A stretch of DNA of 8,453 nucleotides, from NCBI GenBank assembly GCA_002395925.1, contig DGVM01000194.1, forward strand, positions 1 to 8,453, in the 5' to 3' direction. The notes under the pieces were generated by a model, which had not been told where the DNA came from, searched no databases, and saw nothing but the letters and a program-made list of their open reading frames with translations. Below are positions 1 through 6,906 of this stretch, piece by piece. The DNA comes from Bacteroidales bacterium UBA4284 (GTDB lineage Bacteria > Bacteroidota > Bacteroidia > Bacteroidales > UBA932). The position numbers were made by a program, and so were the translations under genes. The stretch's first letter is position 1. The number at the start of each line of letters is the position of its first letter.

Positions 1-434
1 AGATGGGCTCCGACCCTGCCGCCGTCGCTTTCGACACTGCCAAGTCTGCCGTTGCCCGAGGCAGCGACGTCGTGCTCATCGACACGGCCGGGCGCCTTCA
101 CAACCGCGTGGACCTCATGAATGAGCTCACCAAGATACGCAACTCCGTCCGCAAGGTCGTTCCTGACGGGCCCCACGAGGTGCTCCTGGTGCTCGACGCC
201 AGCACCGGGCAGAATGCCTTTGCGCAGGCCAAGGAGTTTGCGCGTGCCACGGACATCACAGGGCTGGTGGTGACCAAGCTCGACGGTACCGCCAAGGGTG
301 GCGTCGCCGTGGGCGTCACAGACCAGTTCGGCATCCCCGTACGTTTTATCGGCGTAGGGGAACATATACAGGATATTAAACCTTTCGACAAGCATAGCTT
401 TGTGGAAGCATTATTTAAACCGGAAGACATATGA
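1..434 (+). CDS. ftsY: Signal recognition particle receptor FtsY, C-terminal part (5' end outside window)
   Basis: FtsY is the membrane-associated SRP receptor GTPase that pairs with Ffh to deliver ribosomes making membrane proteins to the translocon. Only the last 143 or so codons are here, covering most of the NG GTPase domain. Visible motifs, numbered from the first in-frame Met at base 3, are the G3 motif DTAGR (27-31), the FtsY/Ffh signature DASTGQNA (65-72), the G4 motif TKLDGTAKGG (91-100) and the closing G5 region IGVGE (116-120). The Met at base 3 is internal to the G domain, not a start; the N-terminal N domain and P-loop lie upstream of the window. The stop overlaps the pheT start as ATGA, which suggests translational coupling. 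Family assignment is secure because spacing and motifs match FtsY, including the DQFGIP stretch. Confidence 0.97.
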   Translation, partial: MGSDPAAVAFDTAKSAVARGSDVVLIDTAGRLHNRVDLMNELTKIRNSVRKVVPDGPHEVLLVLDASTGQNAFAQAKEFARATDITGLVVTKLDGTAKGGVAVGVTDQFGIPVRFIGVGEHIQDIKPFDKHSFVEALFKPEDI

Positions 435-2923
435 AACTCAACTACAGTTGGTTAAAGGATTATTTGAAATGTGACCTCACCCCTTCACAGGTGGCGGAGG
501 CCATGACTGGCATAGGCATAGAGGTAGATGGAGTAGAAGAGACCGAAGAGATACCCGGCGGCCTTGCCGGAGTGGTCGTGGCCCAGGTTCTTACCTGCGA
601 GCCCCATCCCGACAGCGACCATCTGCATGTCACGACGGTCGATACCGGTTCCGGCGACCCTCTTACCATAGTCTGCGGCGCACCCAATGTGGCTGCGGGA
701 CAGAAAGTCCTGCTCGCCCAGATAGGCACCGTGCTTCCCGGCGACTTCAAGATCAAGAAGTCCAAGATCCGTGGCGTAGAGTCCTTCGGCATGATATGCG
801 CCGAGGACGAACTTGGCATAGGAACCAGCCACGAGGGTATAATGGTGCTTCCGGAGGATGCGGTTGTTGGCACCCCGGCCAAGGAATTCCTGCACCTTAA
901 GACCGAGGCCGTCATAGAATACGAAATCACCGCCAACCGCGTCGATGCCGCATCCCACTGGGGTGTCGCCCGCGACCTGTACGCCTGGTGCGTTCTCAAC
1001 GGAGTGCCCTGCGAACTCAAGGCACCTCTGGAGGACGGACTGCCTGGAGACTGCGTGAAGGGGGATTTCTCCGCTTCGCTTCAATCTTCCGGGAATGCCG
1101 GCTGTGGCGAGGAAATTGCCGTCGAAGTGCCCGACAGCGCCGGTGCACCGCGTTATACGGGCATCACCATCCGCGGAATCAAAGTCGGCCCGTCTCCGGA
1201 ATGGATGCAGAAACGCCTCCTTTCCATAGGCAGCCGTCCCATCAACAATATCGTCGATATCAGCAATTACGTACTGTTCGAACTCGGTCAGCCGCTGCAT
1301 ACCTTCGACGCCGACAAGATCCGCGGCGGCAAGGTCATCGTACGCCGAGCCCAGGAGGGAGAACCTATCCGCACGCTTGACGGCATCGACCGCAAGCTCC
1401 GCAGCACCGACCTCGTAATTGCCGACACCGTTGGGCCCATGTGCATTGCCGGCGTATTCGGCGGCGAGGACAGCGGCGCCACCGACAGCACCGTCGGCGT
1501 GTTCGTCGAGAGCGCATACTTCGATCCTGCCTCCATCCGCAAGACGGCAAAGAGCCAGGGGCTCCAGACCGACGCCTCCTTCCGCTATGAGCGCGGCGCC
1601 GACCCCCGCGTAACGCTGTATGCCCTCAAGAGGGCGGCCCAGCTCATACTCCAGTACGCCGGAGGACACGTGTGCGGCAAGGTTACGGAGCTTTGCCCCG
1701 CCCTGCCCGAAAAGGCCCGCATCGAGCTTGACTTCGACCGAATCCGTGCCTTCGTAGGCAAGTCCATCTCCACTTCCGTCATCACCGGCATCCTCAAGTC
1801 GCTCCAGTACGAGTTCGTATCCTGCAGCGGCGAGACGGCAACGGTGCTGGCCCCTTCGTACATGATAGACGTCACCCGCGAGTGCGACGTTGTCGAGGAA
1901 ATCCTGCGAATCTACGGCTACAACAACATCGACTTGCCGCATCACATGAAGATGTCTGTCGCGCCCTCCCCGTCACCCGACCCCGAGGCTATCCGTAACA
2001 GCATATCCAACTTCCTGGCGTCCAACGGATTCACGGAGACCATGAACAACTCGCTCACGCGCAAGGACTACTACGCTTCGCTGCAGACGTTCCCCTCCGG
2101 GGCCTGCGTCGAAATCGTCAACCCCCTTAGCCAGGAGCTCAACGTCATGCGTCAGACCCTGCTTCTCGGCGGACTCGAAGTCGTGGCTTACAACCTCAAC
2201 CGCCAGCTCGCTTCGCTGCGCACCTTCGAGTACGGAAACGTTTACCGTCGCCTGGAAGGGAAAGATCCCACCAAGCTCGAGGGCTACGAGGAGCATGCGT
2301 GCTTCTGCCTTATGATGACAGGAAGTCCGGACAAATCCTGGAAGCAGGCGCCCGCCAAGAGTGACTTCTTCACCCTCAAGGGATACGTGGAGCTGCTCCT
2401 GCGCCGCTACGGTGCCGATCTGTACCAGCTTTGGACTGCACCTGCACCGTCCGACCTGTTCAGTGACGGTGTTACTTATTCGCTGCCCGGCAAGGGTAAG
2501 GTGTTTGCTACCATAGGTGTGGTGGCGCCTCAGCTCTGCCGCAGCTTCGGCATCAAGCAGCAGGTCGTTGCCGCAGAAATCAACTGGCCTGTTCTCTTCG
2601 AAATCGTATCCCGCGACAAGGTGGCCTTCCACGAGCTTCCCAAGTTCCCCGAAGTACGCCGCGACCTCGCACTCCTTCTCGACGAGAACGTCAGTTATGC
2701 CGACCTGCGCTCCGCAGCTCTCAAGCAGGCACGCGGTTTGCTGCGTCAGGTTGGCCTGTTCGACGTTTACCGTGGCGACCATATCCCTTCCGGCAAGAAG
2801 CAGTACGCCCTGAGTTTCACGATCCGTGACGATTCGCGCACCCTTACCGACCAGGATATCGAGCGCCTCATGGACAGGCTCCTCGAAATGTTCAAGAAAG
2901 ACTTCGGAGCCGTACTGCGATGA
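431..2923 (+). CDS. pheT: Phenylalanine--tRNA ligase beta subunit
   Basis: This is the beta chain of the cytoplasmic alpha2-beta2 PheRS, which charges tRNA-Phe with phenylalanine; beta handles tRNA recognition and editing of mischarged Tyr. The 830-residue length is normal for the long bacterial form. Domains in order: N-terminal helix with MKLNYSWLKDYL; EMAP-type OB-fold tRNA-binding domain, about 42-155 (PHPDSDHLHV, GAPN, KIRGVESFGMICAEDELG); B3/B4 editing region, about 235-405 (RPINNIVDISNYVLFELGQPLHTFD); B5 domain, about 430-500, ending in ECDVVEEILRIYGYNNI; catalytic-like core, about 520-725; FDX-ACB anticodon-binding domain, about 733-830 (LPKFPEVRRDLALLLD, then LFDVYRG). The start is fixed by the ATGA overlap with ftsY and by the conserved N-terminus. 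The alpha subunit gene pheS is not adjacent in this window, so the two chains are encoded apart or pheS lies elsewhere. It overlaps the next gene by 4 bases. Confidence 0.98.
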   Translation: MKLNYSWLKDYLKCDLTPSQVAEAMTGIGIEVDGVEETEEIPGGLAGVVVAQVLTCEPHPDSDHLHVTTVDTGSGDPLTIVCGAPNVAAGQKVLLAQIGTVLPGDFKIKKSKIRGVESFGMICAEDELGIGTSHEGIMVLPEDAVVGTPAKEFLHLKTEAVIEYEITANRVDAASHWGVARDLYAWCVLNGVPCELKAPLEDGLPGDCVKGDFSASLQSSGNAGCGEEIAVEVPDSAGAPRYTGITIRGIKVGPSPEWMQKRLLSIGSRPINNIVDISNYVLFELGQPLHTFDADKIRGGKVIVRRAQEGEPIRTLDGIDRKLRSTDLVIADTVGPMCIAGVFGGEDSGATDSTVGVFVESAYFDPASIRKTAKSQGLQTDASFRYERGADPRVTLYALKRAAQLILQYAGGHVCGKVTELCPALPEKARIELDFDRIRAFVGKSISTSVITGILKSLQYEFVSCSGETATVLAPSYMIDVTRECDVVEEILRIYGYNNIDLPHHMKMSVAPSPSPDPEAIRNSISNFLASNGFTETMNNSLTRKDYYASLQTFPSGACVEIVNPLSQELNVMRQTLLLGGLEVVAYNLNRQLASLRTFEYGNVYRRLEGKDPTKLEGYEEHACFCLMMTGSPDKSWKQAPAKSDFFTLKGYVELLLRRYGADLYQLWTAPAPSDLFSDGVTYSLPGKGKVFATIGVVAPQLCRSFGIKQQVVAAEINWPVLFEIVSRDKVAFHELPKFPEVRRDLALLLDENVSYADLRSAALKQARGLLRQVGLFDVYRGDHIPSGKKQYALSFTIRDDSRTLTDQDIERLMDRLLEMFKKDFGAVLR

Positions 2924-3567
2924 AAGTATCTGTCCGTCATATCGCTGCCGCGCTGGCGCTGGGGCTGCTGCTGGTTTCCTGCAGCGGGAAGCCCCGCATC
3001 ATCCCGCGTGCAACCCTGACGGACATCTATGTGGACATGTTCCTTGCCGACCAGTGGCTTCGCGACCATTCGTCGGAGAGGAGCAAAGCCGATACGACCC
3101 TGTTCTACGATCCTATCTTCGCCAAATACGGATATACCTTCGAGGACTACGATGCAACCATAAAAGAGTATCTTAAGGACCCGGAAAAGTTCTCCAAGAT
3201 ATTCCGTTCCGCTACGGACAGGCTTCGCAGCAGCGCCGATTATTATGAGGCAAAGGCACGAAAGCAGAAGGAAATCCGCGAATTCAACGAGTCATTCAAG
3301 GATTTTGCGCATATCGACTTCGATGCCGATACCTTGCTGTGGTCGCTTCCCGATACCTCTGCACTGGACACCCTTGCCCTCGATTCCCTCCGCAGGCAGA
3401 AGCTCCTGCAGGATTCACTCGACAGACTGGAGTTTACCCGGGACTCTCTGCAGAGGGACAGCCTGCGCCGCGATTCGCTCCGCCGCCTGTACCGGCATCG
3501 CGATTCGCTGTTCCGTCGCCCAAGCATTGAAAGATTAAAAGTAGAGTCATTAAAAAACAATTCTTAA
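2920..3567 (+). CDS. DUF4296-like lipoprotein with a C-terminal D-S-L pentapeptide repeat
   Basis: Function is unknown. The 215-residue product begins with a basic, hydrophobic signal peptide ending in a lipobox, L18-V19-S20-C21, so it is probably a lipoprotein anchored to the periplasmic or outer membrane. Residues about 27-110 (PRATLTDIYVDMFLADQWL, then YDPIFAKYGYTFEDYDATIKEYLKDPEKF) resemble the Bacteroidetes DUF4296 domain as I remember it. A charged helical linker follows. From about 145 to 199 the chain shows a five-residue rhythm with D-S-L at 155, 165, 175, 180, 185 and 195, rich in Arg and likely helical. The gene overlaps pheT by ATGA and sits 3 bases before deoC, so it should be made with housekeeping genes. 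No catalytic motif is visible. The DUF assignment is from memory of the family, not a search. Confidence 0.82.
   Translation: MKVSVRHIAAALALGLLLVSCSGKPRIIPRATLTDIYVDMFLADQWLRDHSSERSKADTTLFYDPIFAKYGYTFEDYDATIKEYLKDPEKFSKIFRSATDRLRSSADYYEAKARKQKEIREFNESFKDFAHIDFDADTLLWSLPDTSALDTLALDSLRRQKLLQDSLDRLEFTRDSLQRDSLRRDSLRRLYRHRDSLFRRPSIERLKVESLKNNS
3352..3516 (+). repeat. In-frame pentapeptide repeat (D-S/T-L-x-R type) in the DUF4296-like lipoprotein
   Basis: Codons 145-199 of the lipoprotein form eleven five-residue units. Units at 145 (DTSAL), 150 (DTLAL), 155 (DSLRR), 165 (DSLDR), 175 (DSLQR), 180 and 185 (DSLRR) and 195 (DSLFR) fit the pattern. Units at 160, 170 and 190 are degenerate. At DNA level the repeats have diverged (gattccctc, gattcactc, gactctctg, gacagcctg, gattcgctc), so the pattern is kept at protein level rather than being a fresh tandem duplication. 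Confidence 0.8.
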
Positions 3568-3570
3568 TAT

Positions 3571-4461
3571 ATGGATTACCTGGAGAAATACGCTTACACA
3601 CCCGACCAGCAGAAGATTGACGACGCCCTCAAAGGAATCGCCGCGAGTCTCGACAATCTCAATTCACCCGAGGCCCTCAAGCAGTGCTTCGCTGCCATGG
3701 ACCTGACTACACTCAAGACCAACGATACTCCGGCATCCGTACTGCGGCTGGTGGAGAAAGTCAATGGACTCCCGGCCGCTTTCCCCGGTTATCCCGCTCC
3801 TGCATCCATCTGCGTTTATCCCAATTTTGCATCCGTTGTGCGCGACGCCAAGTCAGACCCCGAGGTTCACGTGACTTGCGTTTCGAGCTGCTTCCCCTCG
3901 GCACAGAGTTTCCTCGACGTCAAGGTGCTGGAATGTGAACTTGCAGTTCAGAATGGCGCCGATGAAATAGATATCGTGCTGGCCCTGAATTCTTTCCTGG
4001 CAGGGGACTACGATGCCGCTTATGCCGAGATAGTTGCCATGAAGAACGCGATTGACCGTGCTGCAGCTGCAGCAAAACGTCAGGTGGTCCTCAAGGTCAT
4101 CCTCGAAACCGGACTCCTTGTTAGTCCCGAGAACATAGCCCGTGCGTCTTTCCTTGCCATGGAAGCAGGTGCCGACTTCATCAAGACCTCCACTGGAAAG
4201 GTTGATGTAAATGCCACTCCCGTCGCCGCATACGTAATGTGCGAAGCGATACGCAGGTACTACGAAGTGTCTGGCCGCAAGGTCGGATTCAAGGCCGCCG
4301 GCGGCGTATCCACCGCCAAGGAGGCGCTGTGCTACTACTGCATAGTTTCCTGTGTCCTCGGACAGGGCTGGCTGGGCAAAGACCTGTTCAGGCTTGGTGT
4401 CAGCCGTCTGGGCAACAACCTCATCGGGGCAATCGAGCAGAAGACGGTCAGTTATTTCTGA
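3571..4461 (+). CDS. deoC: Deoxyribose-phosphate aldolase
   Basis: DeoC is a cytoplasmic class I aldolase that cleaves 2-deoxyribose-5-phosphate to acetaldehyde and glyceraldehyde-3-phosphate, feeding deoxynucleoside carbon into glycolysis. The 296-residue product aligns by eye with E. coli DeoC (259 residues) and carries about 30 extra N-terminal residues. Catalytic positions are all present: the Schiff-base lysine K205 in FIKTSTGK (E. coli K167), K241 in GFKAAGG (E. coli K201) and D134 in ADEIDIV (E. coli D102). Other family blocks are AAMDLTTLKTNDT (41-53), ICVYPNF (80-86) and KVILETG (175-181). The protein ends in Y-F, whereas E. coli DeoC ends in a functional terminal Tyr. The start lies 3 bases after the lipoprotein stop, so it belongs to the same operon; a terminator follows 39 bases downstream. 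No deo-operon partners are visible. Confidence 0.96.
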   Translation: MDYLEKYAYTPDQQKIDDALKGIAASLDNLNSPEALKQCFAAMDLTTLKTNDTPASVLRLVEKVNGLPAAFPGYPAPASICVYPNFASVVRDAKSDPEVHVTCVSSCFPSAQSFLDVKVLECELAVQNGADEIDIVLALNSFLAGDYDAAYAEIVAMKNAIDRAAAAAKRQVVLKVILETGLLVSPENIARASFLAMEAGADFIKTSTGKVDVNATPVAAYVMCEAIRRYYEVSGRKVGFKAAGGVSTAKEALCYYCIVSCVLGQGWLGKDLFRLGVSRLGNNLIGAIEQKTVSYF

Positions 4462-4499
4462 TAAAAAACAGGCTTTTTTTTGAATTTTTGCTTTTGTAG

Positions 4500-4533
4500 A
4501 AACGGCCTTGGACCAGAATCCGGGGCCGTTTTT
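4500..4533 (+). terminator. Rho-independent terminator closing the ftsY-pheT-deoC operon
   Basis: Bases 4500-4512 can pair with 4519-4531. The outer part is AAACGGCC against GGCCGTTT, followed inward by two G-U pairs and then GGA against TCC, with a six-base loop CCAGAA (4513-4518). The right arm runs into a T tract ending at 4533. The stem is continuous at 13 pairs, in the right place just after deoC. The preceding A/T-rich run at 4463-4490 contains T tracts but no comparable hairpin. Confidence 0.88.
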
Positions 4534-4576
4534 GCAATTAAGTGTTTCAAATCGCGAAGAAACGCTTAATAATTCT

Positions 4577-4584
4577 CACCTTTG
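4577..4584 (+). promoter_or_regulatory. Possible Bacteroidetes -7 promoter box upstream of the lipoprotein gene
   Basis: CACCTTTG, followed by CA, matches the TTTG half of the TAnnTTTG consensus and lies 24 bases before the ATG at 4609. It is the only candidate in the gap after the 4500-4533 terminator, where a new transcript must start. The first position is off consensus, and there is no TTTG at the usual 19-21 base spacing, so this is a weak call. Confidence 0.4.
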
Positions 4585-4608
4585 CAGCAGAACAAAACCT
4601 AACGAATT

Positions 4609-6195
4609 ATGAAAAACTTCATCTTGTTATCGTCTGCAGTTCTTCTGCTCGCTTCCTGCAACGCCAGGGAATTCCCTGAGTGGAACAAACCGGTGACCGG
4701 GCCGGAAGGCTTTTCGCACGACCAGATTGTCCTGGGAGAGCAATTGCCCGACCCGTATTCGGTCGAAAACATGACCAAAGCGTTTGCCGTGGCATATCCG
4801 GCTTCGGTGAGGGGTACGCTCGAACCTACCGACTTCTATGTGCGCTTCCTGCCCAAGGACGATGCCCAGCTGCAGGAGTTGATGAGCCTGGGCATAGAAC
4901 TGCTCGACCATCCCCTGGATTACCGTATCGTGAGGGAAGGGGACTGGTACCACGATCCCGAGCTGCCGGAGGGCTCCATTACGTGGCTGTATTCGGTCGT
5001 GCCCGTTTCTTTCGAGTTTCCAAAGAACATACGCTACGAGAGGCTCGACGATTGCTTCTTGTCCGAACACGCACCTGCTACCAAAGCCGGCGAGGGCATA
5101 GACTGGGACCTGGTGGAAAGGGAATCGTACAGGCTTACGGGCAATTCCGACATGCTGGCTCCCCAGACGCGCGACGGCGCTTCGTACGCTCGCGCACCCT
5201 CCGGCCGCATCACCATTCTCGATCCCGACTATGACGACGAACCCGTAGGGGTCAAAGGTGTAAAGATAAGCTGCAATTCCTTCGTCAAGTTTGCCAGCTG
5301 CTATACCGACGAAGAGGGCTATTACCGTATGAGCAAGAGCTTTGCGACCGATCCCCGGTACCGTGTCGTATTCCAGAATATCAGAGGCTTCTGTCAGGGA
5401 ATCAACTTCATTCTGGTACCTGCATCCATATCTACCTTCGGGCGCCAGTCATCGGAGGGGTTCAGCATGACCATCGACAGCTACTCGGACCGCAAGCTCT
5501 TCACCAGGAGCGTAATCAACAATGCCGGTTTCGATTACATAGACGCGAGCCGCAAATCTTCGGGAGCCATACCTGCGCCGCCTCACGACTTCAGAATATG
5601 GAATCTGGAGGCCTTCGGCTTCGAACTGCCGACCATGATGCATCACGGCGTGGTAATAGACACCATGGGCAGCTTGGCCGACATGCCCAAAGAGATAGGC
5701 ATGCTCGCCAAGATCATACAGCAGGATGTGCTTCTCGGACTCAACGGCGCAGAGACATACCTGGACGTTTACCGCCGTGCCATGCACATGTTTGCCCATG
5801 CGGGGCATTTCAACAAGACCGACAAGGATTGGTGGTGGAGCTATCTGCAGTATGCCGTGACGGCGCAGGCGGCGGCTACCCTGATGGGCGGCTACGGCGC
5901 GCGCGGCGACACGGGGTTTGAATATGCCGAGATTGCCGAGATGTATGCCTTCTATTGCGAGCACGCACTCTGCAAGCGGCGTTACCCTGAGCTTGCCGAT
6001 TTTGACGGAACCACCTACTGGTTCTATCCCCAGCTGCTCATGTATCTGGACGAGAGGGGACTGGGTCTCGAGAAACTAGCCCCGCTGTTTACTTCGGACG
6101 TCACGGACATAGAGACCCTCCATGCCAAACTGCTAAGCTATTATCCTCAGTTCAAGACGGTTATCAATGAGGCTTTTGCAAGATACGACAGCTGA
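4609..6195 (+). CDS. Large lipoprotein with degenerate zincin-like motif (hypothetical)
   Basis: No established function. The 528-residue product opens with a signal peptide and lipobox L14-A15-S16-C17. Residues about 45-145 hold a module I recall from many Bacteroides surface lipoproteins (DPYSVENM, TDFYVRFLPK, LLDHPLDYRI, WYHDPELPEG, TWLYSVV). Residues about 198-255 (GRITILDPDYDDEPVGVKGVKI, then CYTDEEGYYRMSKSF) look like a carboxypeptidase-regulatory or beta-sandwich repeat. Near the C-terminus, H393-M-F-A-H397 followed by A-G-H400-F occupies the place where recalled relatives carry HELAHASHW, a zincin HExxH; here the catalytic Glu is Met. A later EIAEMYAFYCEH (441-452) may hold a third ligand. 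This suggests a former or non-hydrolytic metalloprotease fold. The gene ends one base before a DUF3575-like gene, so the two are probably cotranscribed. The family parallel is from memory. Confidence 0.85.
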   Translation: MKNFILLSSAVLLLASCNAREFPEWNKPVTGPEGFSHDQIVLGEQLPDPYSVENMTKAFAVAYPASVRGTLEPTDFYVRFLPKDDAQLQELMSLGIELLDHPLDYRIVREGDWYHDPELPEGSITWLYSVVPVSFEFPKNIRYERLDDCFLSEHAPATKAGEGIDWDLVERESYRLTGNSDMLAPQTRDGASYARAPSGRITILDPDYDDEPVGVKGVKISCNSFVKFASCYTDEEGYYRMSKSFATDPRYRVVFQNIRGFCQGINFILVPASISTFGRQSSEGFSMTIDSYSDRKLFTRSVINNAGFDYIDASRKSSGAIPAPPHDFRIWNLEAFGFELPTMMHHGVVIDTMGSLADMPKEIGMLAKIIQQDVLLGLNGAETYLDVYRRAMHMFAHAGHFNKTDKDWWWSYLQYAVTAQAAATLMGGYGARGDTGFEYAEIAEMYAFYCEHALCKRRYPELADFDGTTYWFYPQLLMYLDERGLGLEKLAPLFTSDVTDIETLHAKLLSYYPQFKTVINEAFARYDS

Positions 6196-6196
6196 C

Positions 6197-6745
6197 ATGA
6201 AGACAATCGTTTTTACTTTTGCCGGGTTGCTGCTGTGCGCTGCAGTTCAGGCGCAGAACTTCTCGCTTTCCACAAATGTGCTCGATTATGTGGAATTCGG
6301 AACCATGAACATCGAGGCTTCGTATGGCGTAGCACGTCGCTGGACGCTGACGGCCGGGCTTAAATACAATCCCTTTACCTGGGGAGAAGGCTCCCGCGAA
6401 ATGACGGACCGCCAGCGTACGGTCGAGGCGGGAGCCAGGTTCTGGCCCTGGCATATCTATTCCGGCTGGTGGATGTCGGGAAAACTCAAGTACCAGGAAT
6501 ACAACAGGGGAGGGTTATTCTCTCCCGCTGCGACGGAAGGAGACCGTTACGGAGGCTCCTTGTCGGCAGGATATACTTATATGCTTAACTCTCACCTGAA
6601 CCTTGATATCGGACTGGGACTGTGGAGCGGGTTGGATAAATATGTAGTGTATGAATGTGTACGTTGTGGAAGGACCGTGGACGGAGGGAAAAAATTTTTT
6701 GTGCTGCCGAGTGATATTCTTCTCACAATTTCGTACATTTTCTAA
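6197..6745 (+). CDS. DUF3575-like outer-membrane beta-barrel protein
   Basis: The product is a 182-residue exported protein of unknown role. I place the start at 6197, one base after the upstream stop, because it gives a clean Sec signal peptide (MKTIVFTFAG core, cleavage likely after the AVQA at 17-20 or just before it). An in-frame ATG at 6167 would add ten non-signal residues and overlap the upstream gene. The mature chain has alternating aromatic and polar strands (WTLTAGLKYNPFTWG, VEAGARFWPWHIYSGWW, SLSAGYTYML, LDIGLGLWSG) and ends in Phe, typical of an outer-membrane barrel. Y152-E-C-V-R-C-G158 matches the cysteine motif I recall in DUF3575 proteins, which often sit in fimbrillin-associated loci. 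It is probably the second gene of an operon with the 528-residue lipoprotein. Its 3' end contains the -33 element of the tRNA-Leu promoter. Confidence 0.87.
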   Translation: MKTIVFTFAGLLLCAAVQAQNFSLSTNVLDYVEFGTMNIEASYGVARRWTLTAGLKYNPFTWGEGSREMTDRQRTVEAGARFWPWHIYSGWWMSGKLKYQEYNRGGLFSPAATEGDRYGGSLSAGYTYMLNSHLNLDIGLGLWSGLDKYVVYECVRCGRTVDGGKKFFVLPSDILLTISYIF

Positions 6746-6761
6746 AAAAGTTGTATATTTG
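6730..6761 (+). promoter_or_regulatory. tRNA-Leu promoter (-33/-7)
   Basis: The -7 box TATATTTG (6754-6761) is a perfect TAnnTTTG match. TTCG at 6730-6733 serves as an off-consensus -33 element at 20 bases spacing. It lies 14 bases upstream of the tRNA 5' end, and the -33 element is inside the last codons of the DUF3575-like gene. Confidence 0.75.
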
Positions 6762-6775
6762 CAGTCCTATTCCGG

Positions 6776-6858
6776 GCGCGGGTGGCGAAATGGTAGACGC
6801 GCTAGTTTCAGGAGCTAGTGGGGTAAAACCTGTGTGAGTTCGAGTCTCATCCCGCGCA
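6776..6858 (+). tRNA. tRNA-Leu (anticodon CAG)
   Basis: An 83-base class II tRNA folds cleanly. The acceptor stem GCGCGGG (6776-6782) pairs with CCCGCGC (6851-6857), discriminator A6858. The D stem is GCG (6785-6787) with CGC (6798-6800). The anticodon stem 6802-6806/6814-6818 encloses the loop TTCAGGA, giving anticodon CAG at 6809-6811, which reads CUG leucine codons. A long variable arm (6819-6833) with a small GGT/ACC stem is as expected for leucine. The T arm is 6834-6850 with loop TTCGAGT. The 3' CCA is not encoded (ACG follows), as is usual in Bacteroidetes. Confidence 0.97.
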
Positions 6859-6860
6859 CG

Positions 6861-6891
6861 AAGTGGCTGCTTTCCAGCAGCCACTTTTTTT
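6861..6891 (+). terminator. Rho-independent terminator after tRNA-Leu
   Basis: The ten-base stem AAGTGGCTGC (6861-6870) pairs with GCAGCCACTT (6877-6886) around loop TTTCCA, followed immediately by a T run. It starts two bases after the tRNA discriminator base. It likely also stops any read-through from the upstream lipoprotein/DUF3575 operon, for which no other terminator is visible. Confidence 0.95.
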
Positions 6892-6906
6892 ATTTTCTAC
6901 AGTTTA

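Noticed and set aside
485..1945. 486-codon open frame on the minus strand across pheT
   Set aside because: It lies wholly antisense to a clear, well-conserved pheT. Long antisense frames arise from GC-rich codon bias, and the translation shows no recognisable family.
1973..2782. 269-codon open frame on the minus strand, also across pheT
   Set aside because: Antisense shadow of the pheT core and C-terminal domains; no start context and no motif.
4463..4490. A-rich then T-rich run after deoC as a first terminator
   Set aside because: The A and T runs can pair only weakly around a very short GC core. The real hairpin terminator is at 4500-4533.
6167..6196. Earlier start of the DUF3575-like gene at 6167
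   Set aside because: It would overlap the upstream gene and put ten polar residues before the signal peptide; the 6197 start begins directly with the signal peptide.
6723..6735. TCACAATTTCGTA resembling the core of the hicAB palindrome, possible second HicB site
   Set aside because: It is inside the DUF3575-like coding end, lacks symmetry and has mismatches to the TCACAAATTTGTGA core; chance similarity in AT-rich bases is likely.
6834..6858. tRNA-Leu 3' end as an integration attachment site
   Set aside because: No copy of the tRNA 3' sequence was found downstream in the window and no integrase gene is present.
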